Shown here: piece after piece, positions 18,552-25,127 of the stretch
How positions within the stretch are numbered: position 1 is the first letter of the stretch
Layout of the letters: every line of letters begins with the position of its first letter
Source of the DNA: Virgibacillus necropolis
Lineage (GTDB): Bacteria > Bacillota > Bacilli > Bacillales > Amphibacillaceae
Assembly (NCBI RefSeq): GCF_002224365.1
Contig: NZ_CP022437.1
Location: forward strand, 3,968,001 to 4,032,000
DNA length: 64,000 bases
Reading direction: 5' to 3'
Translations under genes and position numbers: made by a program
The notes under the pieces: model-generated
What the model saw: only the letters and a program-made list of their open reading frames with translations
What the model was told of the DNA's origin: nothing
The model's database searches: none

Positions 18552-18704
18552 TAAGGTTATTTATATAGTAAACCTGATTAAATCGCAACTATTTAGCTTA
18601 AGTAATTTTATTTTTAAACTAACTTTTTCAGATAGATAGCTAAAGAAATTAGTACACAGAAATAAGTAATCTATCGCAATTCCTGTTTCCTATTTTCTTT
18701 CCTT
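18552..18704. other. Non-coding stretch before the holin gene
   Basis: AT-rich, no ORF, no clear hairpin or promoter seen. Downstream side of the holin gene. Confidence 0.4.
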
Positions 18705-18968
18705 CTATTTTGGTTTTGTATAAGTTTTAGCTTGCAAACTATCAGATAACCCTTTTGTTGTAGGGTCGTTAAGTGCATTCCAAACACTTAGGATTACCAT
18801 TGCAACTACATATGGATTAGAAATAGAGTCCCACAATAAATTAATCAGTTTGCCCCATGTAGTTAATTCTTCCGCTGCAATTCCTGCGTAAGCCAGCATT
18901 GGTAAAATAATAGACAATATAAGCTGAGTGATAAAGATAGGATTTTTAAAACGAACTTTTAAATTCAT
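18705..18968 (-). CDS. Phage-type holin, phi LC3 family
   Basis: 87 aa from ATG 18968 (8 nt after AGGAGG; a GTG at 18974 is too close to it). Two hydrophobic segments, about residues 12-28 and 48-65, with a basic N-terminus and C-terminus. LKVRFKNPIF, LWDSISNPYVVAM and LNDPTTKGLSDS(x)QA are hallmarks of the phi LC3/Phage_holin_1 family. Holins make membrane pores for endolysin release. No endolysin or other phage gene lies nearby, so this is an orphan, possibly a phage relic kept for autolysis or sporulation. Confidence 0.88.
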   Translation of the reverse strand: MNLKVRFKNPIFITQLILSIILPMLAYAGIAAEELTTWGKLINLLWDSISNPYVVAMVILSVWNALNDPTTKGLSDSLQAKTYTKPK

Positions 18969-19075
18969 TAACACAGCCTCCTTTATGGTGGATTAATAAA
19001 GCTATCCCTATTAACTCTTTGTAAGAAGCACTCTAATAGGAAGGGGCCTGTATAAAATACAGCCCCCTAGGAAAA

Positions 19076-19681
19076 TTAATATTTTTTATGATCGTGATCT
19101 GCAACAGGTTGAAATTCATTTGCAGGGATTGGGGTAATAGGATCTAAACAAGTAATTGCAAGAAAGTGCTTTAAATCTACTGTTATACAAATACCAGTAG
19201 CTTGAAAGTCAGTAATCGGGTAATCTGCTGGGAAAAACGGACAAACCTTACTTACTGTATCCATCTTACATTCTGGTGGGTCACATTCCTCTGTAACAGG
19301 AACCAATAACTCCAACCTCACACAACAGTCACTACCTTTCACGAAGTTTTTAGCCCGGAAAATTGGGGTTTCTACACAGCCAAAGAAACTCCCGTTATCA
19401 CCTCTAGGTGCCTGGAATACTCCACTTCCTATAAACGGCTCACAAGTCCCGCCACAATAAAGAATAAATGGGACTGTTGTATTTGCAGGACCCATTTGAT
19501 TTCCTCTTGATAATAATTGATGGATGGACCTATCGCACCCTGAGGAGCAACCATTTCCTCCAACTTCATCCTGCACTTCAACAATACGTTTTACCACATC
19601 ACATACACATTCATCCGAATATCGCTTAGATTTAACGGAATTAACATTTTCTCTACACTTAGAATTCTTAGACTTACTCAC
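19076..19681 (-). CDS. Spore coat / exosporium protein, CotY/CotZ family
   Basis: 201 aa, cysteine-rich (about 16 Cys). The family core is clear: CVCDVVKRIVEVQDEV, then CSSGCDRSIHQLLS, later VPFILYCGGTCEPFIGSG and GCVETPIFRAKNF, ending in ITVDLKHFLAITCLDPI. Such proteins self-assemble by disulfides in the crust (B. subtilis) or exosporium (ExsY/CotY of B. cereus). The start is GTG 19681, 7 nt after AAGGAG. Long leader SKSKNSKCRENVNSVKSKRY is basic. Single gene, presumably sigma-K dependent. Confidence 0.92.
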   Translation of the reverse strand: MSKSKNSKCRENVNSVKSKRYSDECVCDVVKRIVEVQDEVGGNGCSSGCDRSIHQLLSRGNQMGPANTTVPFILYCGGTCEPFIGSGVFQAPRGDNGSFFGCVETPIFRAKNFVKGSDCCVRLELLVPVTEECDPPECKMDTVSKVCPFFPADYPITDFQATGICITVDLKHFLAITCLDPITPIPANEFQPVADHDHKKY

Positions 19682-19720
19682 AGAATCTCTCCTTATCCTT
19701 AGGTTAATTTATATCCCTAT

Positions 19721-19729
19721 TAATATATG
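19721..19729 (-). promoter_or_regulatory. Possible sigma-K -10 box of the coat gene
   Basis: The minus strand reads CATATATTA, which fits the sigma-K -10 pattern CATA-N3-TA, about 40 nt before the GTG start. The -35 (AC 16-17 bp upstream) is not matched, so this is tentative. Confidence 0.3.
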
Positions 19730-19740
19730 TAAACCTTTAA

Positions 19741-19869
19741 AATGAGCCTGTTTATGAGTCTATTTCTAGTGAAAATGAGCAAGTTGTCCCGATAATACTA
19801 GTGAAATGTGTAGATGCATTAGGGGTTACGCCGATTCAATTTGTTAAGGGAGACATAAATATAGTATAA
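19741..19869 (+). pseudogene. Decayed gene tail, copy 1
   Basis: An open frame of 42 codons without start codon, beginning right after TAA 19738-19740 and ending at TAA 19867-19869. It reads like the C-terminus of a protein (QVVPIILVKCVDALGVTPIQ). A second, more diverged copy is at 40304-40417, and similarity extends about 80 bp beyond the stop to a shared terminator. Probably the remnant of a gene whose 5' part is lost. Family not recognised. Confidence 0.55.
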
Positions 19870-19915
19870 ATCGATACAAGTCTTGTTTGATTTACCCATG
19901 AATAGTACCCTTTTA

Positions 19916-19944
19916 AAAAGCCAGCTGATCCCTGGCTTTTTTTT
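19916..19944 (+). terminator. Terminator after the decayed gene tail
   Basis: AAAAAGCCAG / CTGGCTTTTTTTT, a strong intrinsic terminator on the plus strand. The same hairpin follows copy 2 at 40469-40498. Confidence 0.85.
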
Positions 19945-20111
19945 CTGTTAACATAGGAAAAAAATTAGTAAACTGCTTTTTCAAACTCTTGTTGACAGTC
20001 AAACCGAAAGAGAGCAGAAAATCACTAGCTTTTGGAATTTCAAAAAAAACAAAATGATAAGGCACTTTACGTGTAAAATAGTACCTAAATGCTTATAAAG
20101 GAGTTGTATTC

Positions 20112-21098
20112 ATGTCCTTACCAAAAGGTAAATCAAATTGTATTACGGATATATCTGGCATCAAAGTAGGCCATGTCACGTTATATGAAAACATTAATGA
20201 CACAGACACTATCTGTACCGGCGTTACCGCAATCCTTCCTCATAGTGGCAACAGTTTCATGAAAAAAACTCGTGCATCAAGTCATGTAATCAATGGCTAT
20301 GGAAAAACGAATGGATTAATTCAATTAGATGAACTTGGATTATTAGAATCACCTATTATGCTAACAAATACGTTTAGTATTGGTGCTGTTACGCAAGGTA
20401 CACTTCAATATATGCTCAATCAAAACGAAGAAATTGGGGATTCGACTAGCTCTATTAATCTTGTTGTAGGTGAATGTAATGACAGTTTTCTAAATTCGAT
20501 GCGCATTCCAGCTATTAAACCTGAACATGCAATACAAGCTATCAAAAATGCGAGTTCAAATCCTATTGAGCAAGGTGCAGTTGGGGCAGGAAAAGGTATG
20601 ATGTGCTTTGGGCACAAGGGTGGAATAGGAACCGCATCACGACTGGTTGCTTCCGGTAATCAAGCGTACACTGTCGGGTGTTTGGTGTTAAGTAACTTCG
20701 GAAAACCAGCTGATGCATTATTTGCAGATTTAGTAAACATAGAAGTAGATTCACCTGATGGATCAATCATGATAATTATCGCTACAGATGCTCCACTTTA
20801 CGATCGACAGTTAAAGAGGTTAGCCAAACGTTGTGCAGCTGGCCTCGGGCGAACTGGTAGTCATATCGATAATGGAAGTGGTGACATTGCGATTGCTTTT
20901 TCAACCGCCAATCCATATGAACATACTTCTGAACAAGCTACCGAATCCACGGACTTCATTCGGGATGACCACACAATAATGAATAAACTTTTTCAGGCAG
21001 TTATTGAAACGACGGAAGAAGCTGTAATTAACTCATTAAAATATGCTGAAACTACTACTGGACGTTCTGGTAGAGTTGTGAAAAAGGCTATACTATAA
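20112..21098 (+). CDS. P1 family peptidase (DmpA/S58 type)
   Basis: 328 aa Ntn-hydrolase of the DmpA/BapA aminopeptidase family, which cleaves itself into two chains. The N-terminus NCITDISGIKVGHVTLYE is typical. The expected self-cleavage is G217-S218 in SPDGSIMIIIATDAPL, making S218 the nucleophile; QGAVGAGKGMMC and GGIGTASR (residues 155-177) are the conserved loop. Preceded by GGAG before ATG 20112 and followed by a terminator, so monocistronic. Substrate unknown (D- or beta-amino acid peptides in characterised relatives). Confidence 0.92.
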   Translation: MSLPKGKSNCITDISGIKVGHVTLYENINDTDTICTGVTAILPHSGNSFMKKTRASSHVINGYGKTNGLIQLDELGLLESPIMLTNTFSIGAVTQGTLQYMLNQNEEIGDSTSSINLVVGECNDSFLNSMRIPAIKPEHAIQAIKNASSNPIEQGAVGAGKGMMCFGHKGGIGTASRLVASGNQAYTVGCLVLSNFGKPADALFADLVNIEVDSPDGSIMIIIATDAPLYDRQLKRLAKRCAAGLGRTGSHIDNGSGDIAIAFSTANPYEHTSEQATESTDFIRDDHTIMNKLFQAVIETTEEAVINSLKYAETTTGRSGRVVKKAIL

Positions 21099-21101
21099 AT
21101 T

Positions 21102-21146
21102 TAAAACGACACATTCCATGTATCATAGGAGTGCGTCGTTTTAAAT
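21102..21146 (+). terminator. Terminator after the P1 peptidase
   Basis: Long stem AAAACGACACATTCC pairing with GGAGTGCGTCGTTTT, followed by AAATTCTTTT. Confidence 0.85.
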
Positions 21147-21225
21147 TCTTTTATTTTACCAATTAAATAAGTTTATTTCACCCTCTGTTAATCACTATCA
21201 CAGCCTCTTTCTGCAAGTCTCTTTT

Positions 21226-21281
21226 AGAAAAACTCGCCATTCACCTCCTCGTCCCTTAATAGCGAATTGCGAAGTTTTTCT
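21226..21281. repeat. Long imperfect hairpin in an intergenic region
   Basis: Arms AGAAAAACTCGCCATTC (21226-21242) and GAATTGCGAAGTTTTTCT (21264-21281) flank a 21-nt loop carrying CCTCCTCGTCCC. No ORF is linked to it. It sits upstream of the ECF-type promoter and downstream of a terminator, so it belongs to no obvious transcript; could be a small palindromic repeat. Confidence 0.55.
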
Positions 21282-21380
21282 TATACCGGCTTTTCCTTAA
21301 AACTTATATTCTTTCCTAACGTGTAAAAAGAAAATTTCTAAAACAAAATCAGTAGTCGATAAACAACTAAAAATCTTTTC

Positions 21381-21406
21381 GAACCGTTCCCTGTTTTTTT
21401 TCGTTA
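21381..21406 (+). promoter_or_regulatory. ECF-sigma-type promoter, lipoprotein operon
   Basis: GAACCGTT (from 21381), then CGTTACC (21402-21408), with exactly 16 bp between GAACC and CGTTA. The same signature with the same spacing occurs on the minus strand at 25001-24974, before another lipoprotein gene. The ECF sigma gene at 23805-24359 lies between the two, so it is the natural candidate regulator (inference). Confidence 0.65.
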
Positions 21407-21443
21407 CCTAGGATAAGTCACTTTAAAGGAGGGAGGTTTTTAC

Positions 21444-22472
21444 GTGAAAAAGAAAATGTTTATAGTACGGGCTGTCATACTAATGATACTAGTCGTATTA
21501 TCGGCTTGTATGGATAACGATGAAAGCAGTACAAAGCCAACTGAAAGCAAAAAGGCACAACCATCCAGTGGTTCCAGTACAGGTGTAATGGTTTATGTAA
21601 ATAACCGGGATTCGAATAATATTCAAGTTATCGATTCGGAAACTAATGAAATTGTAAGTACCATTAAGGTGGGAGAAAAACCTACCTATAACGAAATTGG
21701 CCCAAAAGGAAATTATGTGTATGTCGTTAACAGCAAGTCGGAAGATGTATCGATCATTGATGTGAAAACAAATGAAGTCATCAAAACAATACCTGTTGGC
21801 AAAACACCAAAAGGGATTAATTTTACACCAGATGGAAAATGGGTATTTGTTATAAATGAAGGGGAACATACCGTTACAGTCATTAATACAAAATCAATGG
21901 AGAAAACAACAACGATTGATGTCGGTCAGGTTCCACATAATGGCGTAGCAAGTCCTGACAGCAGCATATTTTATGTAACGAATACAGGCTCCAATTCCAT
22001 CTCTGTTATTGACACCGCTTCCCAAAAGGTGATCCATACAATTGAAGGTGTGGAAGGTTCACCACATAACTTGAACATTACTCCTGATGGAAAAACGTTG
22101 CTCGTTACTTTAACACAAAACAGTGAGGTTGGTGTTATTGACGTAAACAAAGGTGAGATGGTGAAAACAATCCCTGTTGGTATAGGCCACCATGTTCTTG
22201 ATATCACACCAGATGGGAAATATGCATACGTGGCAAATATCGGTGAGAACTTTTTATCGGTAATAGACATTCAAGCAAAGAAAGTAGTGAAAGAAATTAA
22301 AGTTGGCAAGGGACCACATGGTGTTATTGTTTCGAAAAATGGAAAAACGATTTACACCGCTGTCACCGGAGAAAATAAAGTCGTTGTAATCGACAGGACA
22401 AGTAATGAAGTGGTTGATACAATAAATTCAGATCAATTTCCATTCTTCATTAGCACAAACGAATCGTCCTAG
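21444..22472 (+). CDS. Lipoprotein with YVTN beta-propeller repeats
   Basis: 342 aa. Lipid anchor expected at C22 (VVLSAC), followed by a Ser/Lys-rich linker, then about seven blades of the YVTN family: each has IPVGKTPKGINFTPDGKWV-like strands (VYVVNSKSEDVSIID, VFVINEGEHTVTVIN, FYVTNTGSNSISVID and so on), about 42 residues apart. It therefore forms a beta-propeller on the outer face of the membrane; such domains bind ligands or proteins, and no catalytic role can be assigned. The start is GTG 21444. Preceded by the ECF-type promoter and 52 nt before a second lipoprotein gene. Confidence 0.9.
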   Translation: MKKKMFIVRAVILMILVVLSACMDNDESSTKPTESKKAQPSSGSSTGVMVYVNNRDSNNIQVIDSETNEIVSTIKVGEKPTYNEIGPKGNYVYVVNSKSEDVSIIDVKTNEVIKTIPVGKTPKGINFTPDGKWVFVINEGEHTVTVINTKSMEKTTTIDVGQVPHNGVASPDSSIFYVTNTGSNSISVIDTASQKVIHTIEGVEGSPHNLNITPDGKTLLVTLTQNSEVGVIDVNKGEMVKTIPVGIGHHVLDITPDGKYAYVANIGENFLSVIDIQAKKVVKEIKVGKGPHGVIVSKNGKTIYTAVTGENKVVVIDRTSNEVVDTINSDQFPFFISTNESS

Positions 22473-22524
22473 GGAATTACAGCACAAGTTAGAAAGTTAT
22501 ATATCAAAAGGAGGAGTATTTCTA

Positions 22525-22992
22525 ATGAAAAAAATTCTTTTTCTAATGCTTACATCTTTATTGTTGGTGACTGCTGCATGCAGTACAGGTAATGAGGAGC
22601 AGACAAATGAAGGGCAAAATGAACCAAACACGGAAAAGCCAGAAAGTGATGCACCACAAGAAGATACTGGACAATCAGATGAAAGCGATTCGACCAATCT
22701 TGTAAGCGGGGTTGATCAGGTACTGGGTTCTATAGATGAATTGAAAACAGTTATAACTGAATCCCCAGAGGATACGGAGAAAATTCAAAATGTAGGGAGT
22801 GAAGTAGGAGAAAAATGGGATGAAATTGAAAAAACGGTGGAAGAAAAGTATCCAGAGGACTATGAATATATTGAAGAAAGTCTATACCCACTAAAAGCTG
22901 AGGTTGAAAAAGATAAATTGAATATGGAAAAGATTAACCAGTTAACAGCCGAAACGGAAAAAAAGGTCAAAGAGTTTAAGAAAAAACTATAG
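22525..22992 (+). CDS. Small acidic lipoprotein, unknown function
   Basis: 155 aa. Lipobox VTAAC puts the lipid on C19; residues 20-60 are an acidic, disordered linker (NEEQTNEGQNEPN, PQEDTGQSDESD). The C-terminal ~90 residues are helical and charged (LGSIDELKTVITESPEDTEKI..., EKYPEDYEYIEESLYPLKAEV). Not recognised. It probably shares the transcript of the beta-propeller lipoprotein and ends at the terminator 23024-23070, so it is likely in the same ECF regulon. Confidence 0.85.
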   Translation: MKKILFLMLTSLLLVTAACSTGNEEQTNEGQNEPNTEKPESDAPQEDTGQSDESDSTNLVSGVDQVLGSIDELKTVITESPEDTEKIQNVGSEVGEKWDEIEKTVEEKYPEDYEYIEESLYPLKAEVEKDKLNMEKINQLTAETEKKVKEFKKKL

Positions 22993-23023
22993 GTACAATT
23001 GTAAAAAATAATAAGATTTTAAT

Positions 23024-23070
23024 AAAGCTGTCCCAAAAGGGTCTAATCCTGGGTTTTGGGACAGCTTATA
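23024..23070. terminator. Bidirectional terminator between convergent operons
   Basis: 14-bp perfect stem AAGCTGTCCCAAAA / TTTTGGGACAGCTT between the lipoprotein (plus) and anti-sigma (minus) genes. Confidence 0.88.
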
Positions 23071-23072
23071 TG

Positions 23073-23804
23073 TTATGACCCAATTACTTTCTCACCTCTC
23101 GGCTGCTTGCTGTTTTGGTCAGGTTCCATCGTTATTCCAATTTTATCAAATGATTGTTCTTGAGATAATTGATACGTTAAAATTCCAGACCCAGATTCAT
23201 TCGTTGTGAATATACCTGCATTTTGTCGTTCACCATTTTCCAATAGCCATACTTGGTAGACTTTACTTCCTTCTAATTTTGGTAAATCACTTACTTGAAT
23301 AACTAGCTTTCTGGCCTCCCCTTCCTTAACGACAAACGCATTACCAGTAGCGTTACTCGAATTTTCATCAGCTGCTGTAAGGTTCATGGCGGATAAAATT
23401 GTAATAGGAGTGCTAGGTTCATTAACTAGTTGATTATTTGATTGAATACTTCCTAATGTTAATACGCTTATCACAATCAACATCACTAGCACTAAACCTG
23501 TTGTCAATGGTGTAAACTGTCTTTTCAAGCTCAGCCCCCACTGTTTCATCCTATCTTTCATTGTATTATCATCTATAGTCTTATTATCTTTTTCGAATAC
23601 ATAATCAAGCACTTCCGCCTTTAAAGATTGCGGAACCTCTCGTTCTTCAAAATCAAACTGTAATTCATCCCATGTGTCTATTAGCTGTATATAATCTTTC
23701 GCACATTCTTCACAATGGTTCAAATGCTCTTTGAACTTCTTTCGTTCAGTATCATCGAGTGTATTTGCTATATAATAAAGTAAATGTTCACATTCCCTCC
23801 CCAT
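23073..23804 (-). CDS. Anti-sigma factor, zinc-finger N-terminus and RskA-type C-terminus
   Basis: 243 aa membrane anti-sigma factor. Residues 1-45 carry the ZAS zinc motif (CEHLLYYIANTL, then HLNHCEECAK). One transmembrane helix at about residues 98-118 (LTTGLVLVMLIVISVLTLG). The extracytoplasmic ~120 residues contain the RskA-type domain (LPKLEGSKVYQVWLLENGERQNAGIF). The ATG immediately follows the sigma-gene stop, so the two are translationally coupled. It should hold the sigma factor at the membrane until an outside signal; what that signal is cannot be read. Confidence 0.93.
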   Translation of the reverse strand: MGRECEHLLYYIANTLDDTERKKFKEHLNHCEECAKDYIQLIDTWDELQFDFEEREVPQSLKAEVLDYVFEKDNKTIDDNTMKDRMKQWGLSLKRQFTPLTTGLVLVMLIVISVLTLGSIQSNNQLVNEPSTPITILSAMNLTAADENSSNATGNAFVVKEGEARKLVIQVSDLPKLEGSKVYQVWLLENGERQNAGIFTTNESGSGILTYQLSQEQSFDKIGITMEPDQNSKQPRGEKVIGS

Positions 23805-24359
23805 TTATGAACCCTCCAGTTCTAGGTATTTCTTTAATTGTTTGAGCGACTGATACAGCCTGCTTTTTATGGTACCTACTGGTGCATTTTCAATTTCCGC
23901 TATTTCAGTAAGAGAATACCCTTCCCAATAAAGTAAATCTATTACTCTTCTTTGAGAAGCGGAAAGTTTGTTTTTTGCTTTAGCGATTTCAATACCTTTA
24001 ATATTTTCATCAATTGGATCAATTGGATCAGCCAAATTACTTGTTCTATCCGTTTCATACTGGCTGTTATCATGTGGATGCTTTTTCTCTTTTCTGATAT
24101 AGTCAATGCACACATTTCGAACGATAGTAAGTAACCAATTTACAAACTTTCCTTTAGAGGGGTCATAACTGCTTTTCGTCGTCCAAAGTTTTAAAAAAAC
24201 TAACTGAACCATTTCTTTAGCTACTTCTTCATTTCCGTTACAGAACTTAAAAACAACACTATAGATTAATTTGATATACCTTTCATAAAGCTCTTCTAAT
24301 GCTGGACGATGTTTTTTATTTATTAATTTTATTAGCGCAGCATCCGTTTTTTCCTCCAC
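23805..24359 (-). CDS. ECF-type RNA polymerase sigma factor
   Basis: 184 aa with region 2 (residues ~20-85: LYERYIKLIYSVVFKFC..., NWLLTIVRNVCIDYIRK) and region 4 (residues ~125-178: LSASQRRVIDLLYWEGYSLTEIAEIENAPVGTIKSRLYQSLKQLKK), without region 3. Typical two-domain ECF factor, closest in appearance to those paired with RskA-like anti-sigmas (SigK/SigZ type). The identical -35/-10 pairs at 21381 and 25001 are its likely targets. Its own upstream region shows no such motif. Confidence 0.94.
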   Translation of the reverse strand: MEEKTDAALIKLINKKHRPALEELYERYIKLIYSVVFKFCNGNEEVAKEMVQLVFLKLWTTKSSYDPSKGKFVNWLLTIVRNVCIDYIRKEKKHPHDNSQYETDRTSNLADPIDPIDENIKGIEIAKAKNKLSASQRRVIDLLYWEGYSLTEIAEIENAPVGTIKSRLYQSLKQLKKYLELEGS

Positions 24360-24420
24360 TTGTATCAGACACTCCTCACTCTAGAAAACATTTTATTCTG
24401 TTAATTATACAAGTTGAGAA

Positions 24421-24462
24421 GAGGAAAGGGAACCATCACATTAGTGATCGTTCCCTTTCCTC
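24421..24462 (-). terminator. Terminator between lipoprotein and sigma gene
   Basis: 13-bp stem GAGGAAAGGGAAC / GTTCCCTTTCCTC just after the lipoprotein stop. It lacks a good T tract on the minus strand, so partial read-through into the sigma gene is possible, which would make the system self-amplifying. Confidence 0.65.
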
Positions 24463-24471
24463 TCATCTTAA

Positions 24472-24939
24472 TTAAAAAGTTGTTTTGGCATTAACGATAT
24501 ACCAAACGTCTTTTACACCCTGTCCTTTTACATCACCTTTTGCTTGATCTTTAACAAAGTAGTAGAGTGGATATCCTTTATATGTCACTTGTTTTTCTCC
24601 AGTATCCTCTCTTTCAATTGTAGCGAAGTCATTTTTACTAAAACCTTCTGGAACTTCAAAATCTTTTGCAATAAATGGTGGCCAATTATCTAGACATTTC
24701 CCACTGCAATTACTCTTTCCAGATTCGTCTTTCGTAAAATAATATAGCGTCATGCCTTCAGCATCTGCTAAATATTTCCCTATTTCTGCATCATCCAATA
24801 ATTGTAGACTAGCACTTTCTGATTCGCTCGTTTTATCATTGTTTCCCTGGTCTCCTTGGGTGTTTTCTGTTTCATTACCACAGGCAGCTAACAACAATAT
24901 CGTTGTTAAAATTGTTATCATAAACATCCATTTTTTCAT
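24472..24939 (-). CDS. Secreted lipoprotein with Yx(FWY)xxD motifs
   Basis: 155 aa from ATG 24939 (8 nt after AAGGAGG). Lipobox LLAAC, lipid on C20. After an acidic linker come the family repeats: MTLYYFTKDESGKSNCSGKC near residue 64 and YPLYYFVKDQAKGDVKGQG near residue 123, each the Yx(FWY)xxD motif of the COG4315 family; CSGKCLDNWPPF is also typical. Function of the family is unknown. An ECF-type promoter matching the one at 21381 lies upstream, and the ECF sigma gene follows on the same strand. Confidence 0.92.
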   Translation of the reverse strand: MKKWMFMITILTTILLLAACGNETENTQGDQGNNDKTSESESASLQLLDDAEIGKYLADAEGMTLYYFTKDESGKSNCSGKCLDNWPPFIAKDFEVPEGFSKNDFATIEREDTGEKQVTYKGYPLYYFVKDQAKGDVKGQGVKDVWYIVNAKTTF

Positions 24940-24973
24940 GTTCATATCCTCCTTAAAAATTATTTTCACTAAA

Positions 24974-25001
24974 GGTAACGCATAATATCTCCAAACGGTT
25001 T
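24974..25001 (-). promoter_or_regulatory. ECF-sigma-type promoter, lipoprotein gene
   Basis: Minus strand: AAACCGTT (from 25001), 16 bp after AAACC, then CGTTACC (24980-24974), about 35 nt upstream of the ATG at 24939. Nearly identical to the plus-strand site at 21381-21408. Confidence 0.65.
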
Positions 25002-25065
25002 GATTTTTCTGCAAATAATTCCACATTATTTTGAATCGTGCAATAAATAAAATCAGGACAAAAAA

Positions 25066-25104
25066 TTAAAACACCAGATCAATTAAATGATCTGGCGTTT
25101 TAAT
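25066..25104 (-). terminator. Terminator after the DinG-type helicase gene
   Basis: TTAAAACGCCAGATCA / TGATCTGGTGTTTTAA stem on the minus strand, followed by TTTTTTGTCC. Confidence 0.85.
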
Positions 25105-25127
25105 GCTTTTTTATATTGAACGAGGTT

